Position numbers and translations under genes: made by a program | The notes under the pieces: model-generated | What the model was told of the DNA's origin: nothing | Databases searched by the model: none | The model's input: the letters and a program-made list of their open reading frames with translations, nothing else | Origin: RUG11894 sp964344335 | Lineage (GTDB): Bacteria > Bacillota > Clostridia > Peptostreptococcales > Anaerovoracaceae | DNA length: 35,357 bases | NCBI GenBank assembly: GCA_964344335.1 | Contig: CAYFMW010000017.1 | Span: 1 to 35,357 of the forward strand | Reading direction: 5' to 3' | Shown here: positions 32,116 through 35,357 of the stretch, one piece after another | Numbering within the stretch: position 1 is the first letter of the stretch | How the letters are laid out: the number at the start of each line of letters is the position of its first letter

Positions 32116-33943
32116 AAAGGAAAAGAAAAAGGGGCTGCCCTTCTTCGGAATTCCGAAGATGTTTCCGCTCCTAAAAAAATACAGAAAACCGCTCGCCTTC
32201 ACGGGCATATTGCATGTGGCAATGGGGCTTGCAGATGTTATCAGGCCGCTGTTTCAGAAGTACGCTCTGGATAACTTCGTGCAAAAAGGGACGCTCGAAA
32301 ACCTCGGATGGTTTATCGCAGCTTATGTATTGCTCGTGATTGTGGTGGGCATTATAGGCTATTACAGCATCGCCACTATAATGTCGGTGGAGCTTAAGAT
32401 GAACAGGGACATGAGGAACAGAGCCTTTGCCCACCTTCAGGAGATGTCCTTCGATTACTACAACCAGAACAGCGTCGGCTACATACACGCTCGCGTTATG
32501 AGCGATGTGGGCCGCATAGGAGAGATGTTCTCCTGGCAATTTTCCGACGGAATATACTTCCTGTTCTACATATTGTCCGCGATCTTTGTGATGTTCAGCC
32601 TTAATGTCAAGCTTACACTGATGGTGCTGATGATAGTTCCCGTGATTGCGATTTTCTTCTCGCTGTTTCAGGGCAAGATGTTCAATATGCACGATCAGAT
32701 ACGAGAGATTAATTCGAGGATAACGGGCAATCTTAACGAAGGTATAATCGGAGCGAAGACCATAAAATCCTTGGGCATCGAGGAAAAGATGGACGAGGAT
32801 TTTCAGGCCGAAACTTCAAATATGAAGAAGAAGGTAATCCAGTATGTGCTCATTCACGGCAGCTTCTCCGTAATGACGAATCTGGCTTCCTCCTGCGCAC
32901 TCGCGATAGTGCTCTGGAAGGGCGGGGTCATCGCCGCGGAGAATGTCGGAACTTTCTCCGTATTCATGAGCTACGCGCAGGACCTTATGGAACCGGTGCG
33001 CTGGATAGTGGAGGTGCTCGGGCTGCTTGTTATGGGGCAGGTGAATATCGGTCGCTACACGAAGCTCGTGGAGCTGGAGTCGAGCGTAAAGGATACCCCC
33101 GAAGTTATAGAAAAATACGGCGACGCCTTCAATCCCAGGAAGGAAAACTGGGAGGAGATAAAGGGCGACATCGAGTTTAAGAATGTGGACTTTATGTACC
33201 CCGACGGAAACGAATACATACTGAGGGATTTCAATCTGAAAATCCCCTTCGGAACTAACCTCGCCATAGTCGGAGAGACCGGGGCCGGAAAATCGACCCT
33301 CGCGAACCTCATCTGCCGCTTCTATGAACCCACCGCCGGCCAGCTTCTGATCGACGGCAGGGACGCGCGCGAGCGCTCGCAGCTCTGGCTGCACTCGGCC
33401 CTGGGATATGTGCTCCAGACACCGCACCTGTTCTCGGGAACTATAAGGGATAACCTGCGCTACGGCAGGCCCGATGCCACGGACGAGGAGATAATGGAAG
33501 CTCTTCGGATGCTCTCCGCGGAGGGCGTGGTCGAAAAACTCAAGGACGGTTTGGATTCGGATACGGGAGAAGGGGGCGACATGCTCTCCACAGGCGAAAA
33601 GCAGTTGATTTCCTTCGCGCGGGCTATCCTGGCAGATCCCAAGATAATAGTGCTCGACGAGGCCACCGCTTCGGTGGACACACTTACCGAACAGAGAATA
33701 CAGCGAGCCATAGATACGGTAATCGAGGGCCGAACCTCTGTGGTGATAGCCCACAGGCTCTCGACGATCAAGGATGCGGACATAATACTTGTAGTTCAGG
33801 ACGGAAAGATAATCGAAAGAGGCACGCACGAGGAGTTGCTTGCGGCGAAGGGACACTACCATAAACTCTGGATGCGTCAATACGAGGACGAGGCAATCTT
33901 CGCGCTGTGGGCGGCGCAGCAGAGTCCGGCGCATGCCGATTAA
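32108..33943 (+). CDS. ABC exporter half-transporter with intact Walker B (subunit 2)
   Basis: 611 residues: TM domain (about 20-330, six helices) with the usual long cytoplasmic loops, then NBD (about 365-600). Walker A is GETGAGKST, Q-loop VLQTPHLFSG, Walker B IIVLDEATASVD (catalytic Glu present), switch His in VIAHRLSTI. The signature reads LSTGEKQLISFARAIL rather than LSGGQ. Walker A and B of subunit 1 therefore face this non-standard signature to make the weak site, while this subunit's Walker motifs face subunit 1's standard LSGGQ to make the active site. That complementarity is the mark of a heterodimeric exporter. Ends with an Ala/Gln-rich tail and a terminator 23 bases on. Confidence 0.94.
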   Translation: MNKKEKKKGLPFFGIPKMFPLLKKYRKPLAFTGILHVAMGLADVIRPLFQKYALDNFVQKGTLENLGWFIAAYVLLVIVVGIIGYYSIATIMSVELKMNRDMRNRAFAHLQEMSFDYYNQNSVGYIHARVMSDVGRIGEMFSWQFSDGIYFLFYILSAIFVMFSLNVKLTLMVLMIVPVIAIFFSLFQGKMFNMHDQIREINSRITGNLNEGIIGAKTIKSLGIEEKMDEDFQAETSNMKKKVIQYVLIHGSFSVMTNLASSCALAIVLWKGGVIAAENVGTFSVFMSYAQDLMEPVRWIVEVLGLLVMGQVNIGRYTKLVELESSVKDTPEVIEKYGDAFNPRKENWEEIKGDIEFKNVDFMYPDGNEYILRDFNLKIPFGTNLAIVGETGAGKSTLANLICRFYEPTAGQLLIDGRDARERSQLWLHSALGYVLQTPHLFSGTIRDNLRYGRPDATDEEIMEALRMLSAEGVVEKLKDGLDSDTGEGGDMLSTGEKQLISFARAILADPKIIVLDEATASVDTLTEQRIQRAIDTVIEGRTSVVIAHRLSTIKDADIILVVQDGKIIERGTHEELLAAKGHYHKLWMRQYEDEAIFALWAAQQSPAHAD

Positions 33944-33966
33944 GAGGATTAGCGAAAAAGAGTAAC

Positions 33967-33996
33967 GGGCAGCTTTTCGGAGCTGCCCTTTTTTTA
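33967..33996 (+). terminator. Terminator of the ABC exporter operon
   Basis: GGGCAGCT/AGCTGCCC (8 bp, 6-base loop) followed by TTTTTTT. Confidence 0.93.
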
Positions 33997-34067
33997 TGCT
34001 GTTCTGTTATAGCGAAAGCATACACGATGCATTTTACAAATTATTTTCCCCGCCCGACCTCAATTCC

Positions 34068-34076
34068 TGCTATACT
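34068..34076 (+). promoter_or_regulatory. Extended -10 promoter of the AI-2E-family gene
   Basis: TGCTATACT, about 87 bases before the TTG start at 34163. No clear -35 box. Confidence 0.5.
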
Positions 34077-34162
34077 GTGTTTAGATTTTAACTCTCCGTT
34101 TTAAAAGTTTTGTGCAAATCATTACCCACAAGAGCAAAGACATTTTTAAGGAGTAATATACA

Positions 34163-35338
34163 TTGAAAAAACTATTTAAAATTGATTCTAAATGGAAGGA
34201 ATACGCCGCGGCGCTCTGCACGGCCGTACTCCTATATGTGCTGCTGATTAGAATCGAGGCGTTGGGTACGATAATAACGAAGATATTGAGAATCATATCT
34301 CCCGTATTTACCGGCCTTGTTATCGCTTACATCCTCAATCCTCTGGTTAAATTTATCGAGCAGCGACTCTTCGCTAACATGAAAAACCGCAAGGCATCGT
34401 GGATAATATCCATGATATTGGCCTTCGTATTTATTTTGCTTCTGGTTTCCCTTTTCGTAGCCTTCGTCGCGCCCGAGATAATCAACAGTGTAAGCGTCTT
34501 TATTTCCAACCTCGATCATTACTCCAGAACGGTGAACGAATACATTAACAGCCTCAACGAATGGGCTGCCGAACATAATATGGATCTCTCGACTGTTACG
34601 GATCCTGGCAGATCTCTTGTGGACAGGGCATTTTCACTTATCCTAAAGCATCAGTGGAATATGCTCTCGACCGTCGCGGATTTAGGAGCGGGTATAGTAT
34701 CGGGGGTGCTCAGCGCCATACTTTCGATTTACTTTCTGCTAGATAAGAAGAGGCTTCAAGCCAGTTTCAGCTCGTTTACGAGATTGTTTATGAGCGACAA
34801 GAGGCATGCCAGCGCGGGGAATTTCTGGAGCAGCTGCAATGTAGTGCTCGTCCATTTTATTTACTGTGAATTGATAGACGCGGTGATCGTCGGCGTAGCC
34901 AACGCCATATTCATGGTTATAACCGGTATGCCCTATGTGGCTCTTATATCGATGGTCGTCGCGGTTACGAATCTTATACCGAACTTCGGTCCGGTAATCG
35001 GAGCCATTATCGGCGGACTCATATTGCTGCTTGTAAACCCCTGGCAGACTCTGCTCTTCGTATTATTTGCGATAGTACTCCAGGCCATAGACGGATATGT
35101 TATAAAGCCCAAGCTCTTCGGCGATATCCTGAATGTGCCCGGCATTTGGATACTTATAGCCATAATAGTAGGCAGCAGAGTGGCAGGTCTTGCGGGAATG
35201 ATTTTAGGAATCCCCTGCGCCGCGATAAGCAATATCTTCTACAGGGACTATCTGCATCATAAGCTCGAAGAGAACAAGGCCATCATAGAAGCCGCGGCGG
35301 CAAAGAAGCAAGAAGATTCCGAGTCGGAAAACCAGTAA
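34163..35338 (+). CDS. AI-2E family transporter (PerM/YdbI-like permease)
   Basis: 391 residues from a TTG start, with AAGGAG nine bases before it. About seven to eight TM helices: residues 15-33, 40-58 (IISPVFTGLVIAYILNPLV, the conserved PF01594 block), 72-95, a soluble loop (105-165), then 170-190, 225-250 (DAVIVGVANAIFMVITGMPY), 255-275 (NLIPNFGPVIGAIIGGLILL) and 285-345. The motifs IAYILNPLV, NLIPNFGP-x-IG and GIPCAAI are the family signature. Members include AI-2 exporters, Na+/H+ antiporters and others, so the substrate is unknown. The C-terminus is Ala/Glu/Lys-rich and cytosolic. Single gene with its own promoter. The window ends 19 bases after the stop, so no terminator can be confirmed. 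Confidence 0.93.
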   Translation: MKKLFKIDSKWKEYAAALCTAVLLYVLLIRIEALGTIITKILRIISPVFTGLVIAYILNPLVKFIEQRLFANMKNRKASWIISMILAFVFILLLVSLFVAFVAPEIINSVSVFISNLDHYSRTVNEYINSLNEWAAEHNMDLSTVTDPGRSLVDRAFSLILKHQWNMLSTVADLGAGIVSGVLSAILSIYFLLDKKRLQASFSSFTRLFMSDKRHASAGNFWSSCNVVLVHFIYCELIDAVIVGVANAIFMVITGMPYVALISMVVAVTNLIPNFGPVIGAIIGGLILLLVNPWQTLLFVLFAIVLQAIDGYVIKPKLFGDILNVPGIWILIAIIVGSRVAGLAGMILGIPCAAISNIFYRDYLHHKLEENKAIIEAAAAKKQEDSESENQ

Positions 35339-35357
35339 TAGCCGGAGCAATAAAAAA

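Overview
The window looks like chromosome from a low-to-mid GC Gram-positive anaerobe of the Clostridia. The evidence is an hrcA-grpE-dnaK-dnaJ operon under a perfect CIRCE element, an ECF vitamin-transporter module, a PTS EIIC, HemW and MtaB, strong AGGAGG-type ribosome sites, many tRNAs with encoded CCA, and no respiratory genes. A family such as Anaerovoracaceae would fit, but that is a guess. There is no phage, IS element, CRISPR array or rRNA.

Layout. 1-960: a PadR regulator overlapping a truncated membrane-protein gene, with a palindromic operator inside its promoter. 1020-1541: a four-tRNA transcription unit (Met-His-Gln-Cys) with clear promoter and terminator. 1563-4676: an envelope operon (DUF5698/DUF2179 membrane protein, anchored PIG-L deacetylase, GT2-GtrA glycosyltransferase). 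4832-6195: a CBS-pair protein and an unassigned radical SAM protein. 6220-6437: tRNA-Val. 6457-6880: a scar made of two gene remnants (azlD tail, YtrB-like ABC ATPase). 6972-11724: the chaperone operon. 11844-15722: a variable stretch with a type IV pilin gene broken by one stop codon, a PTS EIIC, a lipoprotein and three truncated genes (Ig-like surface protein, membrane-sensor N-terminus, cyclic-nucleotide-binding domain without its HTH). 15733-20214: glpK, hemW and lepA, co-oriented and overlapping. 20276-22014: HIT hydrolase and mtaB. 22267-24189: a convergent monooxygenase-fold protein and amidohydrolase. 24358-25294: a small lipoprotein and a compact prepilin peptidase. 25237-30117: ecfA1-ecfA2-ecfT-queT-uppP-gap on the minus strand. 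30203-33996: a heterodimeric ABC exporter. 34068-35338: an AI-2E-family permease.

How parts fit. The usual Firmicutes order lepA-hemW-hrcA-grpE-dnaK-dnaJ is split here by about 5.5 kb that carries most of the broken genes, so this interval looks like a site of insertion and deletion. The broken pilin and the prepilin peptidase are the only type IV pilus-type genes in view. At least three genes (13679 lipoprotein, 24863 peptidase, ecfA1) have a -10 box only 6-7 bases before the ATG and no SD, so they are probably leaderless. The peptidase start region also carries a perfect 9-bp inverted repeat. I saw no convincing wholly new defence or mobile system; the most useful leads are the leaderless promoters, the peptidase operator with a terminator embedded in its gene, the interrupted pilin, and the decayed junctions.
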